From the NCBI GenBank assembly GCA_003161255.1, contig PMOQ01000061.1:1-64000 (forward strand): a DNA stretch of 64,000 nucleotides, given 5' to 3'. Made by a program: the position numbers and the translations under genes. The notes beneath the pieces were generated by a model that saw only the letters and a list, made by a program, of their open reading frames with translations, did no database searches and had not been told where the DNA came from. This document shows, in pieces, positions 37,312-46,165 of the stretch. The first letter of the stretch is position 1, and each line of letters starts with the position of its first letter. Origin of the DNA: Acidimicrobiaceae bacterium (lineage in GTDB: Bacteria; Actinomycetota; Acidimicrobiia; Acidimicrobiales; RAAP-2).

Positions 37312-38406
37312 TCACGCGTGCACCTTGCCTGACAGGGCTTCGGCAGCCCTGTCCGCGTCGTCGAGCGTGTTGTTGAGATGGAACGAGAGGCGCAACCGGC
37401 CGGCCCGCGTGCTGCCGACGATGCCGGCCCGCGCCAGTCGCTCGCCGACGTCCGCGCTCGTGTCGAGACTTACGATCGCCGAGTCGCTTGGCGCCCAGCC
37501 AACGCCGGCACGGAACCGGTTGGCCAAGCCCACTGCATGGTCGTGGAGCCCCTTCGGCCCTACCTCGGTAAGCAGCTCCAAGGCCGGAGCTTGGGCGACC
37601 CACGAGTGCCATGCGGGAGAAACGTCGAAACGACGAGCGTCGCTCGCCAAGCGGATGGGCCCGCCGTAGATGCTGTCCCAAGGATACTCGCCGGCGTACC
37701 AGCCGGCATTGTTGGGCACCAACCCGTCGACGAACTCGGGGCGCACGGTGAAAAAGCAGGTGCCACGGGGGGACAGCAGCCACTTGTACCCGGCGCACAC
37801 CGTGTACGCGAATCGGCTTGCGGCGACTGGGAGCCAGCCGACCGCTTGGGTGAGATCGAGCAACACCTTCGTTTCGGTCGCACGCGCGGCTTCTACCAGG
37901 GCCTCCAGGTCGACCAGACGACCATCGGCCGATTGCACCGCCGCCACTGCCACGAGTGTCGTTCGCTCCGTGATCGAGTCGGCCAGACGCTCCAACGGCA
38001 CCTCCTTCACCTCGACCCCCCTTCCTTGAGCCATGAAGGGGAAGACGATGCTCGTGAATTCGCCGTTGACGACGAGCACCTCGCTGTCGTTCGGTAGCGC
38101 CGCGGCAACGAGTCCCGCGAACACGCTGACCTGATTTGCCTGTGCCACGGCCGCAGGCTCCACCCCGACGAAGGACGCATACGACTTGCGCGACTCGGCG
38201 ATCGAAGCGTCATAGTCGGCCGGGCTCGCCCGCCCCACTCTCCACGCCTCCAAAACACTCTCGAGCGCGTCCAGCGACCGACGGGGCGGAAGACCGAGCG
38301 ACGCCGTGTCGAGATATACGACTTCGGAGGCGAACTCCCCCTTGACTAAGGCCTCGACCGAGAAACCGTCGGTGTCATCTGGGTCCCCCGTTGTTCGACT
38401 CGACAT
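37312..38406 (-). CDS. class V aminotransferase / cysteine desulfurase-like PLP enzyme
   Basis: A 364-residue PLP enzyme. VYLDTASLGLPP is the usual substrate-end loop. DLTQAVGWLPV holds the PLP Asp184 and Gln187, and CAGYKWLLSPRGTCFF holds the Schiff-base Lys208. The C-terminal RLRLSFHLNNTLDDADRAAE fits the group. It lacks the extended cysteine loop of IscS, so an aminotransferase or lyase of the kynureninase or isopenicillin-epimerase-like type is more likely. ATG start with GGAAGG nine bases upstream. Confidence 0.78.
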   Translation of the reverse strand: MSSRTTGDPDDTDGFSVEALVKGEFASEVVYLDTASLGLPPRRSLDALESVLEAWRVGRASPADYDASIAESRKSYASFVGVEPAAVAQANQVSVFAGLVAAALPNDSEVLVVNGEFTSIVFPFMAQGRGVEVKEVPLERLADSITERTTLVAVAAVQSADGRLVDLEALVEAARATETKVLLDLTQAVGWLPVAASRFAYTVCAGYKWLLSPRGTCFFTVRPEFVDGLVPNNAGWYAGEYPWDSIYGGPIRLASDARRFDVSPAWHSWVAQAPALELLTEVGPKGLHDHAVGLANRFRAGVGWAPSDSAIVSLDTSADVGERLARAGIVGSTRAGRLRLSFHLNNTLDDADRAAEALSGKVHA

Positions 38407-38463
38407 CGCTCTACCTTCCAACTTGGGCGCACTCGGCTCGATCCGGCGCGCCGGCACGGCCGG

Positions 38464-39192
38464 TCAGGACCGGGCGGGCTCCACCACGACGCGCACGCCT
38501 CCCAAATCCATCTCACGTGACCGAGCCTCCGGGATGGCGACCTCGAATCCACAGATCCCCTCACCGCGCTCATCGCGCAGCGGGACAAATCGCACGACGC
38601 CACCGTCGACATCGATCGCTGCGCCGTCATCGACACCGTGGGGCTCACAACCGAGGACCTCACCCCATCGGCGAGCCACCTCCATCGGGCGTTCCGACTG
38701 CACTGTGACCCCGACGATCCCACCCGGGGGATGATCAGGGACGGCGGCCGTCCAGTTCGGGCCGGCCCAACGCCACGAGCCCGCCGGAGACGCCCAATCG
38801 ATCGAGACGAGCGCGCCAGGCACGTCCTTCGGATGGAGATGCGTGCCGGCGATGTCCGGATGATCGGACTGCCACACCACCCGCACCCCGCTGGCTGCGA
38901 TCCTCTCCCGGGCGGCCGTCAGGTCGGCGACCTGGAAGATCGCCATGTACCCGCCATCGCCACCCCGGCGTTCGAGGTAACGGCCTGCCGTCGTGTCCGG
39001 CTGTACGGGAGATACGACCTCGAGGAAGGTGTCGCCGACCGCCATGACTGCGTTCTGGAGCCCGAACGCGATGATGCCGGGATCTCGGAACGGTTCGGTC
39101 TCTTCGAGGCCCAACTCCCGCCGGAGATCACCGACCACGGGCTCAAGATCACGAGCGACGAGGGCGACCTGGCGCAGTCTGACGACGGTCAC
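38464..39192 (-). CDS. glyoxalase/VOC superfamily protein
   Basis: A 242-residue protein of two VOC modules. The first, LRQVALVARDLEPVVGDLRR to IAFGLQNAVMAVGDTFLEVV, contains the metal Glu of the strand FLEVVSP. The second starts GGIVGVTVQSERPMEVARRW. Such enzymes are dioxygenases, glyoxalases or epimerases; no substrate is visible. GTG start, six bases after the enoyl-CoA hydratase stop, so it is cotranscribed with it. Confidence 0.72.
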   Translation of the reverse strand: MTVVRLRQVALVARDLEPVVGDLRRELGLEETEPFRDPGIIAFGLQNAVMAVGDTFLEVVSPVQPDTTAGRYLERRGGDGGYMAIFQVADLTAARERIAASGVRVVWQSDHPDIAGTHLHPKDVPGALVSIDWASPAGSWRWAGPNWTAAVPDHPPGGIVGVTVQSERPMEVARRWGEVLGCEPHGVDDGAAIDVDGGVVRFVPLRDERGEGICGFEVAIPEARSREMDLGGVRVVVEPARS

Positions 39193-39198
39193 TCCCGC

Positions 39199-40032
39199 CT
39201 ACCTCCCCCGGAACGTCGGCTCGCGCTTTTCGACGAACGCCGCGGCGGCCTCCCTGTGATCCTCCGTGAGCCCGGTGCGGATGTGGTGGGCGGCCTCCAT
39301 GTCCAGGCACTCGCCGAGTTCTCCGAAGATCGCCCGGTTGAGGTTCTCTTTCATGTAGCGGAATGCCACCCTCGGGCCGTTGGCGAGCCGTTGCGCGATA
39401 GCCATGACCTCGCCTTCCAGCTTGTCCGCGGGGAAAACGGCGTTGACGATCCCGAGCGTCTCGGCCTGAGCGGCGCCGATTCGAGTCGACAGGTAGTACA
39501 GCTCCCGGGCCCGGGAGGGACCCACCAATCGCGTGAGGAACCACGTGCCGCCGTAGTCCCCGGCAAAGCCAACCCGTGCGAAGGCCGTCGTGAGGACGGC
39601 GTCTTCGGCCGCGTACCGAAGGTCACAGGCCAGCGCAAGGGAAAGGCCAGCTCCCGCGGCGGCGCCGGGGAGTGCTGCGATCGTCGGCTTGGGCATCTCA
39701 TACAGTCGGCCCGACGTCGCGCGCTGGTTGAGTCGCTGGAGATGGATTCTCTCGTCGAGCGTCGGGCCCCGGCTCGCGCCTTGGCCGCCGTCTTGGGGCC
39801 GGTCCGCCATGGCCTTGACGTCGCCGCCCGAGCAGAATGCGCCGCCCGCACCGGTCAGCACGATGCAGCCCACGTTGTCGTCGACCTCGAGCTTGGCCAG
39901 GACCCGAGCGAGCGCCTCGGTCATCGCCCCGGACAGTGCGTTGCGGCGCTCCGGACGGTTCATGGTGAGCACCGCGACCCCTTGATCGATCCGACCCAAC
40001 AGGTCCGCCGTACCGGTGTCAATTTCTGTCAT
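39199..40032 (-). CDS. enoyl-CoA hydratase/isomerase family protein
   Basis: A 277-residue crotonase-fold enzyme. The oxyanion hole comes from GAGGAFCSGGDVKAMADR and PGAAAGAGLSLALACDLRYA. FARVGFAGDYGGTWFLTRLV is the acid/base segment, with Asp in place of the usual second Glu, as in isomerase-type members. ATG start with GAGGAG upstream. It heads a two-gene unit with the VOC protein and may take part in degradation of an acyl- or aryl-CoA. Confidence 0.85.
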   Translation of the reverse strand: MTEIDTGTADLLGRIDQGVAVLTMNRPERRNALSGAMTEALARVLAKLEVDDNVGCIVLTGAGGAFCSGGDVKAMADRPQDGGQGASRGPTLDERIHLQRLNQRATSGRLYEMPKPTIAALPGAAAGAGLSLALACDLRYAAEDAVLTTAFARVGFAGDYGGTWFLTRLVGPSRARELYYLSTRIGAAQAETLGIVNAVFPADKLEGEVMAIAQRLANGPRVAFRYMKENLNRAIFGELGECLDMEAAHHIRTGLTEDHREAAAAFVEKREPTFRGR

Positions 40033-40192
40033 CGAGAACTCCTCGCTCCGCCCGACATGCAAGCCGCTTCCCGGGTTCCCTGACGTTACGCCGATGGTGG
40101 CGGTCGGGGCTCGTCCTCCAATCTCGATCCGTGGTCAGGACCGTCGCACCGTGGCGCAGCGAGTGACCGCCATCTGACTCTCTCAGCACCTT

Positions 40193-40639
40193 CTATCCCA
40201 TGTCGCGGAGCACGAGCACCGGGCAGGCGGCATTGGTGACGCAGTGCTCGCTGACCGATCCAAGCAGCATGCCGGCGAACTCTCCGTGACCGCGACTGCC
40301 GACGACAAGCAGGGCTGCCCCGTGAGACGCCTTCACGAGGACGGGCGCGGGGTGGCCCTCGGCAACCGTCGCACGGATCTCGACCTTGCGGTGGCCGGCC
40401 CGAGCGGTCTCCACCGCTGCGTCCACCTCACGTTGGGCGTCGGCTGCGGGGTCGTACTCGGTAGGGACGGCGAACGGGGCCCCGTAGGTCATCGGCCACT
40501 CCCATGCCGTAACCACTTCGAGCATGGACCCGGTCAGTTCCGCCTGGTGGGCTGCCCACTCCAATGCGGCCAACGAGGATGAGGATCCGTCCACTCCGAC
40601 CACGATCCGATCATTCGGTTCTTCCTGAGGATTCGTCAC
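40193..40639 (-). CDS. universal stress protein (UspA family)
   Basis: A 148-residue single-domain USP. GVDGSSSSLAALEWA opens the fold, and GSRGHGEFAGMLLGSVSEHC is the ATP-binding Gly motif (G-2x-G-9x-GS), followed by CPVLVLRDMG. GTG start with GGGAG upstream. A DosR-box-like palindrome lies 62-81 bases upstream, which fits hypoxia or nitric oxide control by the neighbouring DevR. Confidence 0.88.
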   Translation of the reverse strand: MTNPQEEPNDRIVVGVDGSSSSLAALEWAAHQAELTGSMLEVVTAWEWPMTYGAPFAVPTEYDPAADAQREVDAAVETARAGHRKVEIRATVAEGHPAPVLVKASHGAALLVVGSRGHGEFAGMLLGSVSEHCVTNAACPVLVLRDMG

Positions 40640-40700
40640 TTCGTGCTCCCTGACTCTGCGATTCCTTGCCCCCACCGTAGGGAATAGCCACCACCAGGGG

Positions 40701-40720
40701 TAGGGGCATTGGTCCCCTTG
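40701..40720 (-). promoter_or_regulatory. DosR (DevR) box before the universal stress gene
   Basis: On the minus strand: AAGGGGACCAATGCCCCTAC. The core GGGAC-CAA-TGCCCC fits the mycobacterial DosR consensus (GGGACTTTAGTCCC-like) with near-perfect dyad symmetry. It is centred about 70 bases from the GTG of the universal stress gene. Confidence 0.65.
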
Positions 40721-40782
40721 ACGCCGAGGCCAGCTCATTGACGGCGGGTTCCGCCGGCACGCTGACCCTGCAGCGTCTATAC

Positions 40783-41913
40783 CTACTGACCGATCGGTAC
40801 CTGCCAGGTAAGCGAGGTCCCGCCCGAAGGTGAGCTCTCGATCGAGAGACGCCCATCCAGATTTTCCGCACGACGGCGCAGGTTGGCTAGACCGAGCCCA
40901 CCTTCGCTCGCTCCAGTCTCATCGACGCCGCGGCCATTGTCGACGACCCGAAGGCAGCATTGACCATCGGTCACGCTGAGCGTGACATTCGCTTCTGAAG
41001 CATGGGCATGACGAGCGATGTTGGTGACGGCCTCTCGGATCGTGGCCAACAGTTGCTCTCCCGTCTCATCGGAGACGGTGGTGTCGATCGGACCGTCGAA
41101 AGACACCAGGATTTCGAAACCGACCACCGGCTTGAGCTCACGTACCAGCGAAAGAATGCTCGCTCGGACACCAGACTCTTCGGAGCCGAGCTCGAATATG
41201 CTGGATCTGACCTGGCGGATCGTGTCGTCGATATCTGATACCGCCCTTTCCAGCCTCTCTGCCAATTCCGGTGCTGCCGCTGCCCCGGCAATGCTCTGGA
41301 GCGAAAGCCCGACCGCGTAAAGGCGTTGGATGACGGTGTCGTGCAGGTCTCGCGCGAGTCGGGCCCGATCCTCGAAGACGGCCGCAGTAGCCACACGTTG
41401 GTGGAGACGAGTGTTCTCGATCGCGATACCCGCACTGAGGGCCAGAACCTCGACCAGCGCTTGGTCGTCACGGGTGAACTCGGACCGGCCGATCTTGTCG
41501 GTCAGGTAGAGGTTCCCGTAGATCTCGTCGCGCACCTTGATCGACACCCCCAAAAAGGACGTCATCGGAGGGTGGTTCGGAGGGAACCCAAAGCTGTCGG
41601 GATGAGAACCGAGATCCGCCAAACGCAGTGGCTTCGGGTCGACGATGAGCAAGCCCAGCACGCCCTGCCCAGTCGGTCGAGCACCAATCCGATCTTCGAC
41701 GCCTTCGTCAAATCCGATCGTGAGGAATTCGGCAAGCGCGGTTCGGTCGTCGTTCAGGACGCCAAGCGCGCCGTAGCGGGCGCCGGTCATCGATCTAGCC
41801 TCGTCGATGATGTGACGCAGTAGGGCCGGGAGTTCCAGATCCTGCTCGAGAAGCAGTACGGCCTCGAGTACCCGGCGGAGCTTGGCCGGATCCTCGATGG
41901 AGTGATATGGCAC
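40783..41913 (-). CDS. devS: DevS/DosS-like GAF sensor histidine kinase
   Basis: A 376-residue histidine kinase with one GAF domain (about 20-170), a HisKA_3 dimer helix and an HATPase domain. GFPPNHPPMTSFLGVSIKVR aligns with DosS GAF-A, and His114 corresponds to the haem-ligand His149 of Mycobacterium tuberculosis DosS. The phosphorylated His191 sits in ARDLHDTVIQRLYA. N-box REAVTNIARHAHA and G-box DNGRGVDE are intact. GAF-B is absent. GTG start; TACGCT eight bases upstream suggests a leaderless mRNA. Divergent from devR. Confidence 0.85.
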   Translation of the reverse strand: MPYHSIEDPAKLRRVLEAVLLLEQDLELPALLRHIIDEARSMTGARYGALGVLNDDRTALAEFLTIGFDEGVEDRIGARPTGQGVLGLLIVDPKPLRLADLGSHPDSFGFPPNHPPMTSFLGVSIKVRDEIYGNLYLTDKIGRSEFTRDDQALVEVLALSAGIAIENTRLHQRVATAAVFEDRARLARDLHDTVIQRLYAVGLSLQSIAGAAAAPELAERLERAVSDIDDTIRQVRSSIFELGSEESGVRASILSLVRELKPVVGFEILVSFDGPIDTTVSDETGEQLLATIREAVTNIARHAHASEANVTLSVTDGQCCLRVVDNGRGVDETGASEGGLGLANLRRRAENLDGRLSIESSPSGGTSLTWQVPIGQ

Positions 41914-42043
41914 TGTTGAGGAGCGTAACGGGCTTGTTCGGCACCGTCTATGGACAGCGGCCCGCCAATAGTCTCATTCACCAGGGCGTTCATTGATTGT
42001 TCGCGGCGACTGCCGGAGGCGGTTCAGTCGAAAGGTTGGTTGT

Positions 42044-42715
42044 ATGGCATTGCGTGTCTTCCTCCTCGATGACCACGAGGTGGTTCGGTCTGGTCTCCGG
42101 ACGCTGTTGGAGGCAACAGAAGACATCATCGTGGTTGGCGAGGCAGCCACTGCTGCCGACGCTCTGGCCAGGATTCCCTCAGTCCATCCAGACGTCGCGA
42201 TCCTGGACGTGCGGCTCCCGGATGCGAGTGGTGTCGAGGTCTGTCGAGAGATCCGGTCAGGCTCTCCGAAGATCGCGTGCGTGATGCTGACGTCCTACGC
42301 AGACGACGAGGCGCTATTTGCAGCGATCATGGCCGGCGCCGCCGGTTATGTCTTGAAACAGATTCGGGGCACCGATCTCGTCGACAGCATCCGTCGTGCC
42401 GGTGCTGGCCAATCGCTGCTGGACCCGTCCGTCACCAAGCGTGTGCTCGAAAAGCTTCGCGATCGTCCCGAGGAAGACCCGCGGCTGGCCAGCCTCACCA
42501 ATCAGGAGCGACGGATACTCGACCTCATCGCTGGCGGCCAGACCAACCGGCAGATCGCGGCCTCGCTCTTCCTCGCCGAGAAGACGGTGAAGAACTACGT
42601 CTCCAACCTCCTGACCAAGCTCGGAATGGAGCGGAGAACCCAGGCTGCGACCTACGCAGCGCGTCTAGAGGAGCGGGCGGCACAAGCGGCTCGGCGCGAC
42701 ATCACCGGGACTTGA
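42044..42715 (+). CDS. devR: DevR/DosR-like NarL-family response regulator
   Basis: A 223-residue response regulator. Receiver: acidic pair Asp9/Asp10 (LLDDHEVV), phospho-acceptor Asp55 in ILDVRLPD, and the conserved Lys in GYVLKQIRG. LuxR-type HTH: LTNQERRILDLIAGGQTNRQ and FLAEKTVKNYVSNLLTKLGM. This output domain is the DosR kind that recognises GGGAC half-sites. ATG start with AAAGG upstream. Divergent from the kinase gene across 130 bases, where a weak DosR-like site (about 41950) may give autoregulation. Confidence 0.87.
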   Translation: MALRVFLLDDHEVVRSGLRTLLEATEDIIVVGEAATAADALARIPSVHPDVAILDVRLPDASGVEVCREIRSGSPKIACVMLTSYADDEALFAAIMAGAAGYVLKQIRGTDLVDSIRRAGAGQSLLDPSVTKRVLEKLRDRPEEDPRLASLTNQERRILDLIAGGQTNRQIAASLFLAEKTVKNYVSNLLTKLGMERRTQAATYAARLEERAAQAARRDITGT

Positions 42716-42736
42716 GCAAGGCTCCGCGCTACTCCT

Positions 42737-43057
42737 TCACGGGATAACCAGCTGGTCAAAGCTGGCCAATGTGACTCCCCGCGCAACCAACGCTTGCTCA
42801 AGCCGGCCTCGCTCAAGCAGTGGCTGGTCGAAAGCGCCTAGGTCGAAGTCGACCCCGACACCGTGAGCAAACTCGATGAGGGCGATGTCGTAAGCCAACT
42901 GATCGGCCACTGACACCACGACCCGGCCGTTTGGCGACGTGCTCGGTGTGAGTCGACTTCGGCAACGCAGCAATTCGGCCAGCTGCTGTCCCTTGGCTTC
43001 CGGGCGGTCTGATCCAAGGCGATCGCGGAGCGCGGCTTCAAGCAGTTGGGCGTACAT
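42737..43057 (-). CDS. uncharacterised protein within the hypoxia island
   Basis: A 106-residue protein: MYAQLLEAALRDRLGSDRPE, then VVVSVADQLAYDIALIEFAH and FDQPLLERGRLEQALVARGV. Length and amphipathic helices look real but I do not recognise a family. It is convergent with devR, 21 bases apart. Start uncertain; an upstream in-frame ATG at 43081 would add eight residues. No ribosome binding site stands out. Confidence 0.5.
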   Translation of the reverse strand: MYAQLLEAALRDRLGSDRPEAKGQQLAELLRCRSRLTPSTSPNGRVVVSVADQLAYDIALIEFAHGVGVDFDLGAFDQPLLERGRLEQALVARGVTLASFDQLVIP

Positions 43058-43261
43058 GAACACGACTGTCCACGGTTGCACTCATTGGGTGCGTCCGCCA
43101 GAGGCAAAAGTCTCTATACCCGCAGAACATCGGTGATTCCTGAGCCACTCGTCCCGCCTGAGCATCCGACCCGTCTCCCACGGCACCGTTCATGGCGTCA
43201 CACGTCTTACCGGGATCGCCGCCTCGGGCGACCCCGGGTTCTGGCCGACAAGTGTGCGGCG

Positions 43262-43281
43262 AATGGGTCAAACGGCCCTGG
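43262..43281 (+). promoter_or_regulatory. DosR-box-like site before the GNAT gene
   Basis: AATGGGTCAAACGGCCCTGG keeps GGG-C and GGCCC but has T for the conserved A in GGGAC. It is 57 bases from the start of the GNAT gene, the same kind of spacing as at the DoxX and stress-gene sites. Confidence 0.4.
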
Positions 43282-43337
43282 TGTCAGTCGCCGCGACCAT
43301 TCACGCTGAGTGAGACCTTAGAAGTGGGAAGCGGAAG

Positions 43338-43925
43338 ATGGAGCACGAACAGCCAGACCGTGGAGTGTCGACAGTGGCCCAGGCTTCACCGACAACGCCC
43401 TATCCGGCCGACATGGAGTGCGACGTCACGACCGAGTTGGGAACAAACATCCATGTTCGGCCGATCAAGCCGGAGGACGCCTCCCGACTGGTCACCTTTC
43501 ACATGAGCTTGACACCGCGTTCGGTCTATCGGAGATTTTTCTCCGCCCACCCAAGGCTCAGCGACGCCGAAGTCACCCGGTTCACATGTCTTGACTATTT
43601 CGACCGATTGGCTCTCATCGCAGAGGTGGGCGAACGGATGGTGGCCGTTGCGCGGTATGACCACCTCCCGGGCACGACAGAGGCCGAAGTGGCCTTCGTC
43701 GTGGCAGAAGACCTCCAGCACCACGGCATCGCTTCGACCCTTTTGGAGTTACTCGCGCACGCGGCACGGGGGGCCGGTATCACGACATTCGTGGCGTCAG
43801 CTTTGGCCGAGAACCGAGAGATGTTGGGTGTCTTCACCGGTTCGCGATTCGATGTGAGCCGAAGTCTCGAGTTCGGAGTTGTTGATATTCGTTTCTTGAT
43901 CGATCCCGACACCCCCGTGTCCTGA
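43338..43925 (+). CDS. GNAT acetyltransferase, possibly hypoxia-regulated
   Basis: A 195-residue GNAT: IHVRPIKPEDASRLVTFHMS, then LTPRSVYRRFFSAHPRLSDA and VAFVVAEDLQHHGIASTLLE with the acetyl-CoA loop (HHGIAST). The N-terminal 35 residues are disordered. It resembles the protein-lysine acetyltransferase domain that in mycobacteria can be linked to cAMP domains, but no sensory domain is present. GGAAG upstream of the ATG. DosR-like site about 60 bases upstream. Confidence 0.82.
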   Translation: MEHEQPDRGVSTVAQASPTTPYPADMECDVTTELGTNIHVRPIKPEDASRLVTFHMSLTPRSVYRRFFSAHPRLSDAEVTRFTCLDYFDRLALIAEVGERMVAVARYDHLPGTTEAEVAFVVAEDLQHHGIASTLLELLAHAARGAGITTFVASALAENREMLGVFTGSRFDVSRSLEFGVVDIRFLIDPDTPVS

Positions 43926-44062
43926 ACAACACAACTAAGCCGGCGAACACGCGTTACAGGCGCGATCGGGTGGTTTGGACCCTCGGTGGTCTTCGGAATG
44001 AGCCCGTCGAAAAGTAGGACGGCCGAGCGTCCGAATATTGCCGCGTCCGCCTCACCAATGCG

Positions 44063-44082
44063 TATGGGACTTTCGCCCTACT
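44063..44082 (+). promoter_or_regulatory. DosR box 1 before the DoxX gene
   Basis: TATGGGACTTTCGCCCTACT contains GGGACTTTCG-CCC, 12 of 14 core bases of the DosR consensus. About 100 bases before the DoxX start. Confidence 0.65.
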
Positions 44083-44085
44083 GAG

Positions 44086-44105
44086 GTGGGACCTTTGCCT
44101 CTGGG
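44086..44105 (+). promoter_or_regulatory. DosR box 2 before the DoxX gene
   Basis: GGTGGGACCTTTGCCTCTGG contains GGGACCTTTGCCTC, a close core match. Its GGGAC lies 23 bases from that of box 1, about two helical turns, as in mycobacterial promoters with paired DosR sites. Confidence 0.62.
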
Positions 44106-44175
44106 GAGGACCGCCAGGTGCGCTCACGATGACAGGGACGTCCGCAGGAACCGGACCAGAAAGAGGAGAGATCAG

Positions 44176-44760
44176 ATGAAGAGCCCTGTTGCACTTCTCA
44201 GTAATCCGTCCGAGCGCACCACTCCCGGCGCACTCAAGTGGTTGGAGCGATCAAAGATCATGGCGATCGGATGGACCGCCATGCGTGTCTGGCTGGGAGT
44301 CATGTGGATCCAAGCAGGGGTCGCCAAGCTTTGGGGAGCGGAGAACTCCGCTTTTCTGCACAACAACGGCGCTGGCGTCGCCGGCTTTGCTGCGCACGGC
44401 GCTCCCGCCTACAGCTGGTGGGGAACATTCCTTCACGGGTTCGTCGTCCCTAATTCGGGCTGGATCGGCATTCTGGTTGCAGTCGCGGAGTTCGGCATAG
44501 GCATCGCCCTGGTGCTCGGTCTCTTCACCCGCATAGCGGCGCTCGGCAGCCTGGCTCTCCTCTTCACATACGTGATGTCAGGAACGGCCAGCGTGTGTGC
44601 CTTCTACGCGCTGTTCGCGATTGTCATCCTGGCCACTTGGCGGACTTCGAGCTGGATCGGGGTCGACGCCATGGTTGCCGGCTTCCGACAGCGTCGCAAC
44701 AACCCACCGATCACCGCAGATGGCGCAACCGGGACCGCTGTGCTCGCCAGGGCAGCCTAG
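44176..44760 (+). CDS. DoxX-family membrane protein
   Basis: A 194-residue protein with four helices in the DoxX core (TAMRVWLGVMWIQAGVAKLW, then GILVAVAEFGIGIALVLGLF and LLFTYVMSGTASVCAFYALF). HNNGAGVAGFAAHGAPAYSW lies in the extracytoplasmic loop. DoxX-like proteins join thiol or quinone redox homeostasis. Good site GAGGAG before the ATG. Two DosR boxes upstream and a strong terminator downstream make it a single-gene unit, probably induced by hypoxia. Confidence 0.85.
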   Translation: MKSPVALLSNPSERTTPGALKWLERSKIMAIGWTAMRVWLGVMWIQAGVAKLWGAENSAFLHNNGAGVAGFAAHGAPAYSWWGTFLHGFVVPNSGWIGILVAVAEFGIGIALVLGLFTRIAALGSLALLFTYVMSGTASVCAFYALFAIVILATWRTSSWIGVDAMVAGFRQRRNNPPITADGATGTAVLARAA

Positions 44761-44786
44761 AGTCCGTTTCCTCGGTTTCTCCACGT

Positions 44787-44819
44787 CCGACGCCGGCCTG
44801 CCCAGCAGGCCGGCGTCGG
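44787..44819 (+). terminator. strong hairpin after the DoxX gene
   Basis: CCGACGCCGGCCTGC and GCAGGCCGGCGTCGG form a perfect 15-bp stem with a 3-base loop (CCA), 26 bases after the DoxX stop. No U-tract follows, so it may work with Rho or as a transcript-stabilising hairpin. Confidence 0.7.
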
Positions 44820-44951
44820 CGCGCCGGTTCAGCGAGTTTGCATCAGCGGCGATCGAGCCCTGCCATGTCCTGACGGAGCCCACCGATCGCCTCGACGTCG
44901 TCGTTGGACAGGTCCTGTCCGCTTTTGAGCAGAGTTTGCCGCTTTATCGGA

Positions 44952-45899
44952 TCACTTGATGGCCAAGGCATTCGGTGGAGAGCCAATGCCTCCGGGTGCG
45001 TTGAGCGGAACACTCACCAAGAACACCTCGTTGACCCCGTCCTCCGCGCAGTCGGCGGCCAGGTCTTCGGTCCACCAGAGCTCGCCGAGCGCCATCCCGA
45101 ACTGACCGATCAAGATGCGGTGCAGGAACCCGGTCGGGCTATTGCGCTGCGGGGGGAATGCTTCGACCGCGAAGGTGTCCGACGCCACCGCCGCCACGTG
45201 GGCGTCCCAGAGGTAGCGGCACATCTCCTCACCCGAGGCGATCCCAGGGGTGGTGAGGGAACGGGCGACTCCTAGCCTCGCGCTCCTCGGCTGATCGAGA
45301 TACCAAGCGGCGAAGCCGGTATGTAGGAGGAGGATGTCCCCGGGGCGGAACTCCACCCCCGCTCGGGCTCGCGCCAACTCGAGGTCTTCGACGCCGAATG
45401 CAGCGCCGGAGCCCGGATCGTATGGGCGCCCCGCTTCAGCCAGGGTGCGCACCATGTCGAGCATCACGCCCCGGCCGGCCAGCCCGTGCCGTGCCCAGTG
45501 CTCGATGGTGTTGCGGCGTCCGGTCGCCACCTCGTCTTCGGTGGCACCGTTGTAAAAGGCATCGGGGGCATAGCCGACGTGGCCGAGGGAGTCCCACTGG
45601 CTCGAACCCTGCGGAAAGAAGTTGTCGTAGACGTCGTCGAACCCGATGTCCCCGGGGGTGTGCACGATGTGATGGCGAGGGATCCCACGGGTGGAGGCGA
45701 TCGGCGGAGTGAACGCGTTGAGGGGCGCGTCCAACGGAAAGAGCGCTCCCCTGCGAATCAATCTCGCTGCGTCGAGCACCCGCTCCGGAGTAATCAGGTT
45801 GATCAGTCCGAGGTTGTCATCGGGTCCGAATAGGCCCCAACCGCTCCGCCCTCCCTCGGGGGCCTGGGGCAGTTCGTCGTAACTCGGAAGCTCGCTCAT
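44952..45899 (-). CDS. cyclase-family (kynurenine formamidase-like) metal hydrolase
   Basis: A 315-residue protein of the cyclase/Kyn formamidase superfamily, long version. SSQWDSLGHVGYAPDAFYNG carries the metal-binding Asp and His of the WDxxxH block, and HHIVHTPGDIGFDDVY precedes it. GDILLLHTGFAAWYL is the C-terminal core. Acts on an amide or lactone; the substrate is not clear. ATG with GGGAGG upstream. It stands alone, divergent from the AAA ATPase gene. Confidence 0.75.
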   Translation of the reverse strand: MSELPSYDELPQAPEGGRSGWGLFGPDDNLGLINLITPERVLDAARLIRRGALFPLDAPLNAFTPPIASTRGIPRHHIVHTPGDIGFDDVYDNFFPQGSSQWDSLGHVGYAPDAFYNGATEDEVATGRRNTIEHWARHGLAGRGVMLDMVRTLAEAGRPYDPGSGAAFGVEDLELARARAGVEFRPGDILLLHTGFAAWYLDQPRSARLGVARSLTTPGIASGEEMCRYLWDAHVAAVASDTFAVEAFPPQRNSPTGFLHRILIGQFGMALGELWWTEDLAADCAEDGVNEVFLVSVPLNAPGGIGSPPNALAIK

Positions 45900-46165
45900 G
45901 TTCCTCCCACTGTTTGGCCATCGGTCGGCGAGGCTACGGCCGATGCGGGCGGCTGGGACCCCGCAACGAGTGAGGGTACGCCGTAGTCGCCGGTCCCGGG
46001 GGTGGCGGCGACCTGCCTTCGTGGGTCTGGATGGTGCGGAATTGGCCGCGTCGGTTGACGCCCCGATCCCAGCGGGCAATACCTGGGCGGGGGGGGTCCG
46101 CGGCCGCAGGGCCCGACTTGCCCTGCGTAGGTGGTCGGGATGTCCTGCCTCCTATCCTCTTTCGC

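Noticed and set aside
41945-41967. DosR box between devS and devR
   Set aside because: ATGGACAGCGGCCCGC keeps only part of the consensus; it is too weak to list as a feature, though autoregulation is possible.
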